Below, one piece after another: positions 28,432 to 37,327 of a DNA stretch of 64,000 nt. The stretch's first letter is position 1; the number at the start of each line of letters is the position of its first letter. Below the pieces are notes generated by a model, which worked only from the letters and a program-made list of their open reading frames with translations, was not told where the DNA came from and did no database searches. A program made the position numbers and the translations under genes. The stretch is from Coleofasciculaceae cyanobacterium (GTDB lineage: Bacteria > Cyanobacteriota > Cyanobacteriia > Cyanobacteriales > Xenococcaceae): the NCBI GenBank assembly GCA_036703275.1, contig DATNPK010000096.1, positions 1 through 64,000 on the forward strand, given 5' to 3'.

Positions 28432-29406
28432 TTAACTTGGCAACAAACCTTTACTTGCTAACCATTCTTGATTATAGATTCGAGATTGATATCTCGCCCC
28501 GCCATCGCATAAGATAGTCACTATGGTATGACCAGGACCCATCTGTTTAGCCAAAGCTAATATTGCACCAACATTGATACCTACCGAGCCACCCATAAAC
28601 AAACCCTCTTTATTCAGTAGCTGATAAAGGACGCGGATACATTCATGGTCATCAACTTGAATTGCATCATCGACGGGCGCACCTTTCATATTAGCTGTAA
28701 TTCGACTATTGCCAATACCTTCGGTAATTGAATTTCCTTCAGGGTTTATTTCTCCTGTCTTGACGTAGCTATAAAGACCGCTACCCATAGGATCGGCAAG
28801 TATACAGCGAATATCAGGATTTTTTTCTTTGAGATATATTGATACTCCTGCGTAAGTTCCACCTGTACCCGTGGCAGTTACCCAAGCGTCAATCTTACCA
28901 TCGGTTTGCGCCCAGATTTCTGGACCCGTAGTCTCGTAGTGTGCCTGTCGGTTAGCCAAATTGTCAAACTGGTTTGCCCAAATAGCGTTATCTAATTCTG
29001 CTGCCACCCGTCCCGATACTTTGACATAATTGTTGGGATTTTTATAAGGTACTGCGGGGACAAGACGTACTTCTGCTCCTAAAGTCCTTAAGGTATCGAT
29101 TTTCTCTTGAGATTGGGTTTCGGGAATGATAATTAGACATTTATAACCTTTAGCATTGCAGATATGAGCTAAACCGATACCCGTATTACCTGCTGTTCCT
29201 TCGACTACTGTGCCACCTGGTTTTAGCAATCCTTTTTTTTCCGCATCTTCGATGATATATAGGGCAGCCCGATCTTTTACCGAACCGCCAGGATTAAGAA
29301 ATTCTGCTTTTCCCAATATCTCACAGCCTGTTTCTTCGCTAAAGCTGTTGAGACGAATTAAGGGGGTGTTCCCCACCGTGGCGACAAACCCATTTTTGAC
29401 ATCCAT
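28432..29406 (-). CDS. cysK: Cysteine synthase A-type (PLP fold II)
   Basis: It makes cysteine from O-acetylserine and sulfide. The PLP lysine lies in NPGGSVKDRAA (about 37-47), the substrate loop is EGTAGNTGIGLA and the phosphate-binding loop is TGTGGTYAG; GGSVGINVGAIL and CDGGARYQSR close the domain. Length is 324. The opening VGNTPLIRLNSFSEETGCEI is the standard start. Some relatives in this subgroup act on cystathionine or other beta-substituted serines, so the exact substrate is not certain. It is not in an operon; the permease gene upstream is separated by about 100 bp. Confidence 0.9.
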   Translation of the reverse strand: MDVKNGFVATVGNTPLIRLNSFSEETGCEILGKAEFLNPGGSVKDRAALYIIEDAEKKGLLKPGGTVVEGTAGNTGIGLAHICNAKGYKCLIIIPETQSQEKIDTLRTLGAEVRLVPAVPYKNPNNYVKVSGRVAAELDNAIWANQFDNLANRQAHYETTGPEIWAQTDGKIDAWVTATGTGGTYAGVSIYLKEKNPDIRCILADPMGSGLYSYVKTGEINPEGNSITEGIGNSRITANMKGAPVDDAIQVDDHECIRVLYQLLNKEGLFMGGSVGINVGAILALAKQMGPGHTIVTILCDGGARYQSRIYNQEWLASKGLLPS

Positions 29407-29508
29407 ACCGATAAAATTAAAATTAGTCGACTCTCTAATCTTTAGATTAGCTGAATTTTGGACTCGAAAACCGATGAATCATTCTCTAGCCATATTCCCT
29501 TCGCCCTT

Positions 29509-30594
29509 CTACGTCTTGGAAGCTAAATCATGATGTCCTTCGGCGATTAACTTGGGTTTGAGATAAAGATTCTCTAGCAGCACTCCGATTCCCGCTACCC
29601 AGGGAGGGACAATTAATGCGCCAATAATGCCTAATACCTGTGCGCCACCCAGAACAGCCAATAATTGATAGAGAGGAGGAACTTTAACTGAGTTGCCGAC
29701 TAATAAAGGATCTAAGACATAGGTTTCTAAATTTTGAACAACGATAAATAATAGCAACACCCAAACGAAGGTAAGTCCACCCTGAGCAGTAGCGACGATT
29801 AAAGCAGGAATTGCCCCCAAAATTGGACCAAAAAAAGGAATTAAGTTAGTAAACCCGGCAATGACTCCCAAACCTAACGCTAACTCGGATAAGCCCAAAA
29901 AACTAAGGCTAAGGCTGATCACTATCCCCAAAATTCCTGAAACTACAATTCTGCCTTGAATATAGCCTCCCATTCTTGTTGCTACGGGTTTAATTTGTGC
30001 GGCTAACTGCTTATTCCAAGGATCGGGGAAAAGACTGATAATATCTTCTAGTAATTGTTTGGAAGCTGAGAGCATATAAGCCGAAAGCAATAAAGCCAAC
30101 AAAGCACTGAAAACGCTACCGATAATGCCTCTGGTGACGCTGTAGGAACGAACTACTAGCTGCTGACTCGAACGAATTGCCCACGAGATTAATCCTTGCA
30201 CGTCTAATAATTGATTGATAATGTCTGGTGCGCCTGTTTCGCTCAAGTTAAAGCGCAGAATCAATTCAGATAAAAGCGATCGCAATGCTTCTAAATAACC
30301 AGGAAACCTGCCAATTAAGCTTTGAATTTGCTCGACAACCGTTGGTCCGATAATTAGTCCAAAACCTGTTAAAGTACCGATTAAACCCGCGTAAACGATT
30401 AAAACAGCTAATAATCTAGGCAGTCCAGCCTTTTGCGTCGCTTTTACTATCGGCGCTAAAGTTGCAGCAAGTACTATAGAAATCATTAATACTACGATCA
30501 AGCTTCTTAACTGCCACAAAAGAATCAAGAGTAGAGGAAGAATAACCAGTAGGATAATATTGCTCAGGGAGATTGAAATCCGTTTATTGTTCAT
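29509..30594 (-). CDS. AI-2E/PerM-family membrane transporter
   Basis: A 361-residue polytopic protein with the family layout: paired N-terminal helices (IILLVILPLLLILLWQLRSL), a central soluble region (about 90-150), and four C-terminal helices with the typical PFFGPILGAIPALIVA and GNSVKVPPLYQLLAVLGG segments. Family members export varied small molecules (autoinducer-2, indole, or Na+/H+ exchange in some); the cargo cannot be read from sequence. Monocistronic, same strand as its neighbours. Confidence 0.88.
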   Translation of the reverse strand: MNNKRISISLSNIILLVILPLLLILLWQLRSLIVVLMISIVLAATLAPIVKATQKAGLPRLLAVLIVYAGLIGTLTGFGLIIGPTVVEQIQSLIGRFPGYLEALRSLLSELILRFNLSETGAPDIINQLLDVQGLISWAIRSSQQLVVRSYSVTRGIIGSVFSALLALLLSAYMLSASKQLLEDIISLFPDPWNKQLAAQIKPVATRMGGYIQGRIVVSGILGIVISLSLSFLGLSELALGLGVIAGFTNLIPFFGPILGAIPALIVATAQGGLTFVWVLLLFIVVQNLETYVLDPLLVGNSVKVPPLYQLLAVLGGAQVLGIIGALIVPPWVAGIGVLLENLYLKPKLIAEGHHDLASKT

Positions 30595-30656
30595 GTAATC
30601 GTGGCGATCGCTTAAATTAAACTATATTGATTCACGTTCAAGTTGAAAGATAGCTA

Positions 30657-31421
30657 TCAAACCAAAGATAGTTCAATTGTCTCTCCCGATTGAGGATCGA
30701 TTGCTTTGATAGGGAGATTGTTTTGCTGCAAAAGACGATTGAATTTTTCGACATCACCATCTGCTTTGATGATCGGCGCTAGCATCCCCTCAGAATCCAC
30801 GTCTCCTCCTGCTGCGGTAGACAAAATTACTTGAGGATTTAGCTGTTTACAGACCTTTAAAGCTGCTTCTTGACCTTTAATTACCGCTCCTACTAATGGT
30901 AGTTTCAGGCTGATCAGTGGGGTAATAATTACATCAATTGGTGCTATTTCATTTAGACCATCTGAATGATTACCATGAGGTTCATAATAGATGTTTTTGC
31001 CTGATGCTAAACCTTTAATAATGTAGCCATTTTCTACCAATGTTGGTCCAATTGGCGAACCTGGAACAGCCTGGATCTCTATCTGTTCTCCTAGGCGAAA
31101 AACTTCTCCATGCTTTAAGGCAGTAACGTTGGTATAGCCTAAGTCTTTGACTACTTTGGCTGCGTTAGGAGATGCTACAACAGGAAGATTATGGTCTAAT
31201 TTTGTGAGAGTGGGGGGATGAGCATGATCTTCTAATCCTTGGGAAAGAAGAATTAGGTCGATATTTTCGGGAATTGAGTGAAGATTGTTTTTATGACTTT
31301 TAAACAACCAAGCTTGATTGCTGAAGATTAAATCTCCTACTAGCCAGGGATCGAGCAAGATTCGGTTGCCGTCAATTTCTATGAGCCAGGAATTGCTATC
31401 TAAATAAGTAAGATTGATCAT
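30657..31421 (-). CDS. Metallo-beta-lactamase-fold protein with altered metal motif
   Basis: A 254-residue MBL-fold protein of the cyanobacterial/plant type. The fold is clear (YLDSNSWLIEIDGNRILLDPW, then LILLSQGLEDHAHPPTL, then PGSPIGP, YYEPHGNHSD). The usual HxHxDH reads QGLEDH: the first two His are missing while Asp and the last His remain. Metal binding may therefore be partial or absent. Substrate unknown. The gene precedes the permease gene on the same strand by about 60 bp and could share its transcript. Confidence 0.8.
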   Translation of the reverse strand: MINLTYLDSNSWLIEIDGNRILLDPWLVGDLIFSNQAWLFKSHKNNLHSIPENIDLILLSQGLEDHAHPPTLTKLDHNLPVVASPNAAKVVKDLGYTNVTALKHGEVFRLGEQIEIQAVPGSPIGPTLVENGYIIKGLASGKNIYYEPHGNHSDGLNEIAPIDVIITPLISLKLPLVGAVIKGQEAALKVCKQLNPQVILSTAAGGDVDSEGMLAPIIKADGDVEKFNRLLQQNNLPIKAIDPQSGETIELSLV

Positions 31422-31955
31422 GATTGTTTACGATATACCTTACTGATCATTGTAAATATTTGTTAAAAAAATAGCGCAAAGTAATCACAAAATTAACTCC
31501 ATCTTTGGGCTGATTCAGCAGTTCGTTATCGATATTTAAGTACAGTTAAGCGATAGCTAAGAGTATACTTTGCCAACGTCAGAATTAATCTCGGCAGGTT
31601 TATTAGCTCATATTTAACTAAAACTGTTCGCTTTCTCATAAAAACACTCACCAAGGATGACCATGATCGCCCGATCGCCTTTGCCAAAACAATGACTTGG
31701 CATTTCGCCATCATGGATCTAAATCACAAATATTTATAATAATTGTCCAAATTTAATGTAAGCTATTTTAACTACTTGTAAATGTCGATTCAAAAACGCT
31801 GAAGTGAAGCTTCAAAAACAGGTTAAGGATTAGTCAAAGAATCTTTTAACGAAAAGTTAAAATAGTCATAACTCTAACCGATTACGATTATTTTTAATGG
31901 CATTGAGAACATAGAGCGATATATAAATTATAAATATAAGAGCAAGAAAGTTTTT
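31422..31955. other. Intergenic region upstream of pstB
   Basis: The 534 bp between divergent genes hold no supported gene; a 62-codon minus frame (31526-31714) lacks family features. The right part has the inverted repeat described separately and is the likely control region for pstB. Confidence 0.5.
31820..31862. promoter_or_regulatory. Possible operator / Pho-box-like half sites upstream of pstB
   Basis: TTTTAAC (31844-31850), five bases, and GTTAAAA (31856-31862) form a perfect inverted repeat about 95 bp before the pstB start. On the minus strand CTTAACCT (31820-31827) and TTTAACTT (31854-31861) each fit the cyanobacterial Pho-box unit (Py-TTAA-Py-Py-T/A). They are 34 bp apart rather than the 11-bp period of a normal Pho box, so PhoB-type (SphR) control is only suggested. 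Confidence 0.3.
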
Positions 31956-32762
31956 ATGATTTACGACCAACAGACTGCTAAACAGACTGAGACAGTTCTG
32001 CAAGCGGAAAATGTCAATGTGTATTATGGCGATTTTTTAGCAGTAAAAGGTATTTATTTAGATGTACCTAAAAATAAAGTTACTGCTTTTATTGGTCCTT
32101 CTGGCTGTGGAAAAAGCACTCTGTTGCGCTGTTATAACCGTCTTAACGATCTAATTCCTATTTTCCGTTTAGAAGGATTGGTCACTTATCATAATCAAAA
32201 TTTATACGGAAAAGACATCGATCCAGTTCAGGTACGTCGCAAAGTGGGGATGGTTTTTCAAAGACCAAATCCTTTCCCAAAATCCATCTATGACAATATT
32301 GCTTTTGGCGCAAAAATCAACGGCTTTAAGGGCAACATGGATGAGCTAGTAGAGCGATCGCTTCGTAGTGCAGCACTGTGGGATGAGGTTAAAGATAAAC
32401 TCAAGCAGAGTGGTTTAGCTTTGAGTGGTGGACAACAGCAAAGATTATGTATTGCTAGAACTATTGCCCTCCAGCCTGACGTAGTATTAATGGATGAACC
32501 CTGTTCGGCTTTAGATCCGATCTCCACTCTTAAGGTAGAAGAACTAATACACCAGTTGAAGAAAAATTATACGATCGTGATCGTGACTCATAATATGCAG
32601 CAGGCATCACGGGTAGCAGATTATACTGGATTTTTCAACGTCACTGAGGTAGAGGGAGGAAATCGTCAGGGCTATTTAGCGGAATTTGCCCCAACCGAGC
32701 AAATTTTCCAAAATCCTCAAGAGGAAGCAACTCAGCAGTATGTAAGTGGTCGCTTTGGTTAA
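31956..32762 (+). CDS. pstB: Phosphate ABC transporter ATP-binding protein PstB
   Basis: The ATPase that drives high-affinity phosphate uptake with PstA/PstC. Walker [10 protein letters not shown] (about 47-55), Q-loop [13 protein letters not shown], signature LSGGQQQR, Walker [14 protein letters not shown] and the H-loop VTHNMQQA are all present, and NRLNDLIP plus FPKSIYDN are PstB-specific. Length is 268 including a short N-terminal extension. No pstS, pstC or pstA lies beside it, so the permease partners must be elsewhere. Confidence 0.95.
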   Translation: MIYDQQTAKQTETVLQAENVNVYYGDFLAVKGIYLDVPKNKVTAFIGPSGCGKSTLLRCYNRLNDLIPIFRLEGLVTYHNQNLYGKDIDPVQVRRKVGMVFQRPNPFPKSIYDNIAFGAKINGFKGNMDELVERSLRSAALWDEVKDKLKQSGLALSGGQQQRLCIARTIALQPDVVLMDEPCSALDPISTLKVEELIHQLKKNYTIVIVTHNMQQASRVADYTGFFNVTEVEGGNRQGYLAEFAPTEQIFQNPQEEATQQYVSGRFG

Positions 32763-32897
32763 TTTAAGAGCAGAAAGATCCTAAAAGATTGAGAGTTTAG
32801 TGCGATCGCGATTGGGCAACTTACTTGGCAATCGTCAAATCTGACGGTCAATTTCTTGATAGGATAAGTTGAACCTGGGATCGTTACATCTAAAATT

Positions 32898-33302
32898 ATG
32901 TTTTCCAAAAAATACTTATCTCGCATACTGGCTCTAGTTTTAATAGTTGCTATCAGCTTAATGGGCTGTAGTTCCAATCCTTCTGGATTGTCGGGAAATT
33001 ATCGCCAAGATACAATAGCCGTACTAGACAATCTAAGAACGGCTATTGACTTACCTGATGACGCTGCTAACAAAAAAGAAGTAGTTACTTTAGCGCGCCG
33101 ACAAATTAGCGATTATGCTTCTCGGTATCGTCGCAACTCCAATACTTCAGGTCTACGTTCTTTCACTACTATGCAAACCGCATTAAATGCGATCGCTGGT
33201 TACTATAGTTCTTACGGCAATCGTCCCGTACCAGAAAAGCTCAGAAAGCGTTTAGACCAAGAGTTTAAGTTAGTAGAAATCTCTTTAAAACGAAACGCAT
33301 AG
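32898..33302 (+). CDS. psb27: Photosystem II assembly lipoprotein Psb27
   Basis: Psb27 binds the luminal side of CP43 in assembling or repaired photosystem II and keeps the extrinsic proteins off until the Mn cluster is built. The 134 residues start with a signal ending LMGCSS (lipobox; Cys24), then the four-helix domain (NYRQDTIAVLDNLRTAIDLP, ARRQISDYASRYRR, TTMQTALNAIAGYYSSYG, PVPEKLRKRLDQEF). Length and motifs match the cyanobacterial protein. Confidence 0.95.
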   Translation: MFSKKYLSRILALVLIVAISLMGCSSNPSGLSGNYRQDTIAVLDNLRTAIDLPDDAANKKEVVTLARRQISDYASRYRRNSNTSGLRSFTTMQTALNAIAGYYSSYGNRPVPEKLRKRLDQEFKLVEISLKRNA

Positions 33303-33325
33303 CTTTAATCCAGATATACATTACG

Positions 33326-33355
33326 CTCCTCCTAGATCTTAGGGGGATTTTTTAT
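33326..33355 (+). terminator. Rho-independent terminator of psb27
   Basis: CCTCCTA pairs with TAGGGGG (one wobble) around GATCT, followed by ATTTTTT. It lies just after psb27 and overlaps the last codons of the convergent lpxB gene. Confidence 0.65.
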
Positions 33356-34499
33356 TAGCTAGATTAATGATTTCATGGGCAGCGCGATCGCCAACACCCA
33401 CCGAACCTAAAAGCGATCGCATTTGTTGATAGCCTGCGTTAATTTCTTGCTTGGTTTTAGAGTTAGATAATAGCGCGATCGCCGCGGTAGTAATGTTATC
33501 GGCAGTAACCGCTTCTTGCTGCAATTCAGGGATTATTTTGCGGTTAACAATCAAATTTGGTGGAGACATCAAAGGTACGGAAAAGCCTAGCCTACGTCCA
33601 ATCCAGGCAGTAAGAGGATGGATTCGATAGATAACCACCTGGGGAATGTTTAATAAGGCAATTTCTAGATTAACTGTGCCTGATTTAGCAATTGCCAGAT
33701 CCGCTGAAGCGATCGCATCAAGAGTTTTGCCATCAATAATTTTCGCAGGTAGATGATATTTCTTGATGGCTGCGCTGATTGCTGGGCGATAGCTAGGTAA
33801 GGATGCAGGAATCAAAAACGTGACGTCGCAAATTTGCTGCGAAATCTGCTGTGCTGCTTCACACATTACAGGCAAAAGATACTTGATTTCTTGCTGACGA
33901 GAAGCGGGTAATATAGTGATAATTTTGCGATCTGGTTCAAGCCTTAAATTTAGTCGTGCCTGATTTTGATCGGGGGCTTGCTGCATCCGATCTAGTAAGG
34001 GATGTCCGATCCAAACAGTATCAATATTTTTCTGCTTAAAATACTCATATTCTTGGGGGAAAATTGCCAGTAATTTGTCCACAAACTTAGCAATTTTAGG
34101 GACATTGTTTAACATCGGTACTGCCCAATCTTGAGGGGCAATATAGTAAATCACTGGGATTTGAGAATGTTTTTTGACATAGCTAGCCAAGGCTAAATTG
34201 GCAGCAGGATAATCAATCAAAACTAAAATATCGGGAGAATTTTTTTTCAGGTATTTTTTAGTTAAATTCTGAATTTTGATGGTTGGCAGAATAAATGGTA
34301 TCGCTTCGATAAAGCCCATTGAGCCGATCGCTGCCGTATTAGCTAGAATATTTGCTCCCGCTTCTTTCATGCGATCGCCACCCAAACCAGCAATTTCTAA
34401 ATCAAAATGGCGATCGGCAGCAGCTTTATACAGAGCTTTGACTAGCATTGCTCCCTGCAAGTCTCCTGAAACTTCTCCTGTACTGATAAAAATTTTCAT
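33339..34499 (-). CDS. lpxB: Lipid-A-disaccharide synthase
   Basis: LpxB joins UDP-2,3-diacylglucosamine and lipid X in lipid A synthesis at the inner membrane. The 386 residues open with FISTGEVSGDLQGAMLVKAL (the SGD motif), then GIGG-like AGLGGDRMKEAG, MGFIEAIPFI, VLIDYPAANLALA, YYIAPQDWAVP, PGSR-type LPASRQQEI and AIAKSGTVNLEIAL. The start at 34499 gives the standard MKIFISTGE. It converges on psb27. Confidence 0.95.
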   Translation of the reverse strand: MKIFISTGEVSGDLQGAMLVKALYKAAADRHFDLEIAGLGGDRMKEAGANILANTAAIGSMGFIEAIPFILPTIKIQNLTKKYLKKNSPDILVLIDYPAANLALASYVKKHSQIPVIYYIAPQDWAVPMLNNVPKIAKFVDKLLAIFPQEYEYFKQKNIDTVWIGHPLLDRMQQAPDQNQARLNLRLEPDRKIITILPASRQQEIKYLLPVMCEAAQQISQQICDVTFLIPASLPSYRPAISAAIKKYHLPAKIIDGKTLDAIASADLAIAKSGTVNLEIALLNIPQVVIYRIHPLTAWIGRRLGFSVPLMSPPNLIVNRKIIPELQQEAVTADNITTAAIALLSNSKTKQEINAGYQQMRSLLGSVGVGDRAAHEIINLANKKSP

Positions 34500-34629
34500 A
34501 TGGTGTCCAGTGACTCGGTATAAACAATAACCTATTGAAGTTGTAATTAGTTAGCTGGAATGTCTTTTAACTCTTGTACTTATTTATCATAAATATGAAA
34601 AGAACTGTTTTAGTTAGCTTAATACCGCC

Positions 34630-35031
34630 ATGACTAATAATAAGCCAAGTATCAATACAGAGTTAGCTAAAGAACGTAATCGTGCTGCTGCTGAACGTAC
34701 TTTGATGGCTTGGATACGTACCTGTTTGTCCCTGATTAGTTTTGGCTTTGGGGTCGATCGCATAGTTACAGCACTGCAACAATCAGTAATCTATGACTAT
34801 ATCGACGATCCGCCACATTTGACTCGAATTTTGGGTCTTTCTTTTATTGGTATTGGTACTTGTGCAATTATTTTAGCTGCTCTAGAACATCGTCAAGAGT
34901 TATATCATATTCAGCATGAAAATTATCGCTATAAATCTCGTTCTTCTTTAGCCTTTGTAGTTGCCGTGTCGATATTTTTTACAGGATTGTTTGCTTTTGT
35001 AGGTATTGTAATTAAGTCTTATACTGGTTAG
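34630..35031 (+). CDS. DUF202 (YidH-type) membrane protein
   Basis: The 133 residues contain LAKERNRAAAERTLMAWIRT-CLSLISFGFG, the DUF202 signature with the first helix, and two more helices (about 56-75 and 98-122). Function unknown. ATG 34630 is close to the signature as in relatives. Monocistronic. Confidence 0.8.
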   Translation: MTNNKPSINTELAKERNRAAAERTLMAWIRTCLSLISFGFGVDRIVTALQQSVIYDYIDDPPHLTRILGLSFIGIGTCAIILAALEHRQELYHIQHENYRYKSRSSLAFVVAVSIFFTGLFAFVGIVIKSYTG

Positions 35032-35437
35032 ATCAATAATTGTTTAACGTTAAATGTTCATTAATAAACTTTAATTCAAGAGTTTTAAATCAATTAATTA
35101 TACTTCTTGCATAAATATACTTTTTCGATGCTAGTTTTTAATTTCTGACTTCTGACTTCTGACCAAACATTGAACTCGCGAACATTGGGCCTTGAACAAG
35201 TTGTTGATCAATGTTAAATGATAAATGATAAATGATATGACTTTATGCGTTTGCGAAGGACGGACGCGATTGCCCGTGCATCATATAACTTCGTGTCGCG
35301 TAGGACGCGAAGCTTATCCGAAGGTGTCCTAAAGGATACCGCTACGCATATACCCTTTAGTGAATCATGCACGGGCAAGTCCGCAGGACTCAACAGTATC
35401 CTTTAGGGCTGACTTACCTAACCTTAAAGTGTTTAAT
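35032..35437. repeat. Intergenic region holding a palindromic repeat element
   Basis: The first 200 bp are A+T-rich with a short tandem run (AATGAT-type units near 35219-35238). From about 35250 to 35415 a repeat element begins. TTGCCCGTGCAT (35270-35281) has its perfect complement at 35367-35378, enclosing an 85-bp core with words shared with the elements near 0.3 and 55.6 kb (TCGCGTAGGACGCGAAGC, CCTAAAGGAT, ATCCTTTAGGGCT). The whole can fold into one large hairpin. No reading frame is seen in it. Confidence 0.65.
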
Positions 35438-36199
35438 TTATAAAAAGCCAAAATGCTTCAAACCTTCTAAAATACCCCCTGCACAAGGAGACTTAGCTAA
35501 GTAATTGTTGCGATCGCTATTGACTTCGTACCATTGAAGCAACTCTGGTTTAGCGTTACTGACAATCAAACTTTTTTCTTGTCCCTGAAACATGGAAATA
35601 TCATTGCCAGAATCACCACAAACAATGGTTTTTTTAGGTGAAATATCCCATCTACGTCGTAGAAATTGTACTGCCAAACCTTTATCGCCATTCTTGGGTA
35701 ATAAATCTAAGTCTTGACCAGCACTATAAATTAATTTAATCTCATAACCCCGCTCACTCAAAGCAGATTTCAGTTGGGATATAGTTTCTGCCGCTACTGC
35801 TTCGGCTAAATAGTAGCTAATTTTAAACGGATTTTGTTCCGAATTTGGCTGAGACTGTAGCTGTTTAAATTCACTGGCGATCGCGACTATTGCTTCGCGA
35901 TTCCAGCCCTGAGACAAAATTTCTGCCCATTCTAGGTCATACTGTGACTGATTTTGATCGAAATACATTTCTGTACCCACAGCGGTTATTAAGGCATCTG
36001 GAGGCAGCAAAGATTTCGCCTCCGCCAACAAACGGTATAGGTAAAGCGATCGCCCAGTAGCATAGACAATTTTGCTGTTATATTGTTCACGATGATTAGC
36101 TAATTTTTGGTTGAGTTCGGCTAATGCGGTATCGTCACCAACTAAAGTATTGTCTAAATCAGTTACAAATAGGAAGGGATTCGTATTTGGGGCATTCAT
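35438..36199 (-). CDS. spp: Sucrose-phosphate phosphatase (HAD superfamily)
   Basis: It removes phosphate from sucrose-6-phosphate, the last step of sucrose synthesis, used by cyanobacteria as compatible solute. HAD motif I is FVTDLDNTLVGDD (about 11-23), motif II YATGRS, motif III the Lys in PKNGDKG, motif IV CGDSGNDISMF. Length 253 matches stand-alone cyanobacterial SPP. No sucrose-phosphate synthase gene is nearby. The start at 36199 is the first ATG. Confidence 0.9.
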   Translation of the reverse strand: MNAPNTNPFLFVTDLDNTLVGDDTALAELNQKLANHREQYNSKIVYATGRSLYLYRLLAEAKSLLPPDALITAVGTEMYFDQNQSQYDLEWAEILSQGWNREAIVAIASEFKQLQSQPNSEQNPFKISYYLAEAVAAETISQLKSALSERGYEIKLIYSAGQDLDLLPKNGDKGLAVQFLRRRWDISPKKTIVCGDSGNDISMFQGQEKSLIVSNAKPELLQWYEVNSDRNNYLAKSPCAGGILEGLKHFGFL

Positions 36200-36545
36200 A
36201 AGGATACTTAAACTTAAAAATCAAAATGAGGTTTTATACACACACAACTATATAAACACTCTACTTAATAAATCAAAAGCTATTGTTTGCTCAAAGTAAA
36301 AAAAAATTACGAATGAACTCAACTATTTTGGCTTAAGGTAAAACATAATTTGAGAATTATTCTCTATTATTCGCAATTAAGATTGACAACAAATAGAGTA
36401 ATATAAGCGATTTTTACTAAGTAAAACCATAAAATTAGTCTAAGAAATTAATTGCGCTCTTTACAACTGGCGACACAAACTGGTTAGCTGGAGAATGGTT
36501 TAAATAATAACTTAAATAACTTAATGGGAAAAGAGGGATGAGATT
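36200..36545. other. Intergenic region between spp and ccmP
   Basis: The 346 bp separate divergent genes and must hold both promoters. I see no gene, strong hairpin or repeat. Two ATGs just before ccmP (36522, 36538) open only short out-of-frame peptides. Confidence 0.5.
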
Positions 36546-37187
36546 TTGGGTGTAGAACTTCGCAGCTATGTCTATTTAGATCGCTTACAATTGCAGCACG
36601 CAGCCTATATTGGCACTGTGGCATCAGGATTTTTGCCCCTACCAGGAGATGCCTCTTTGTGGATTGAAATATCTCCAGGAATCGAGATTAATCGCATTAC
36701 CGATGTTGCCCTCAAATCTGCGGTAGTTCGCCCAGGAGTTCAGTTTGTCGAGAGATTATATGGACTCCTAGAAATTCATGCTAGTAAACAAGGAGAAGTT
36801 AAAGCAGCGGGTAGAGCAATTTTAGACACGTTAGGGGTGAAGCAGCGAGATGGACTTAAACCTAGAGTTGTTTCTAGTCAAATTATCCGCAACATCGACG
36901 CATATCAGGCACAGCTGGTTAATCGTGACTGTCGTGGACAGATGCTATTAGAAGGTCAAACCCTATATGTCTTGGAAGTACAGCCAGCAGCCTATGCTTC
37001 TCTAGCTGCCAACGAAGCAGAGAAAGCAGCATTAATTAACATACTTAAGGTAACAGCAATCGGTAGCTTTGGCAGACTGTATTTAGGTGGTGAAGAAAGA
37101 GATATTATGGCAGGTTCAGCAGCAGCTTTAGCAGCTTTAGAAAGCGTCAGCGGTAGAGAAACTTTTACCCAGAAAAAGAACGAATAG
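36546..37187 (+). CDS. ccmP: Carboxysome shell protein CcmP (tandem BMC domains)
   Basis: CcmP stacks as double trimers in the beta-carboxysome shell with a large gated pore. The 213-residue protein opens [20 protein letters not shown]. Its first BMC-like half contains [20 protein letters not shown] and its second half ends [19 protein letters not shown], then a helix of Ala-rich turns, as in Synechocystis slr0169. No in-frame ATG exists upstream; TTG at 36546 is the best start, which gives the family length. It stands apart from any ccm operon in this window, as ccmP usually does. Confidence 0.82.
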   Translation: MGVELRSYVYLDRLQLQHAAYIGTVASGFLPLPGDASLWIEISPGIEINRITDVALKSAVVRPGVQFVERLYGLLEIHASKQGEVKAAGRAILDTLGVKQRDGLKPRVVSSQIIRNIDAYQAQLVNRDCRGQMLLEGQTLYVLEVQPAAYASLAANEAEKAALINILKVTAIGSFGRLYLGGEERDIMAGSAAALAALESVSGRETFTQKKNE

Positions 37188-37327
37188 TTTGCCGGAGGCA
37201 AAAGTATAAAAGTATAAGGGGTGCAATAGCAGTAAGTATTATTTGGTTTTTATGTTTAGATCTGTCTGTTTAGCGAGGATAATAGGTAAAGAAATTAAGC
37301 ATAAGCGATCGCGGGTAAGTATTATAA

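Noticed and set aside
31526-31714. 62-codon minus-strand frame upstream of pstB
   Set aside because: No ribosome site, no family likeness; lies in an A+T-rich control region.
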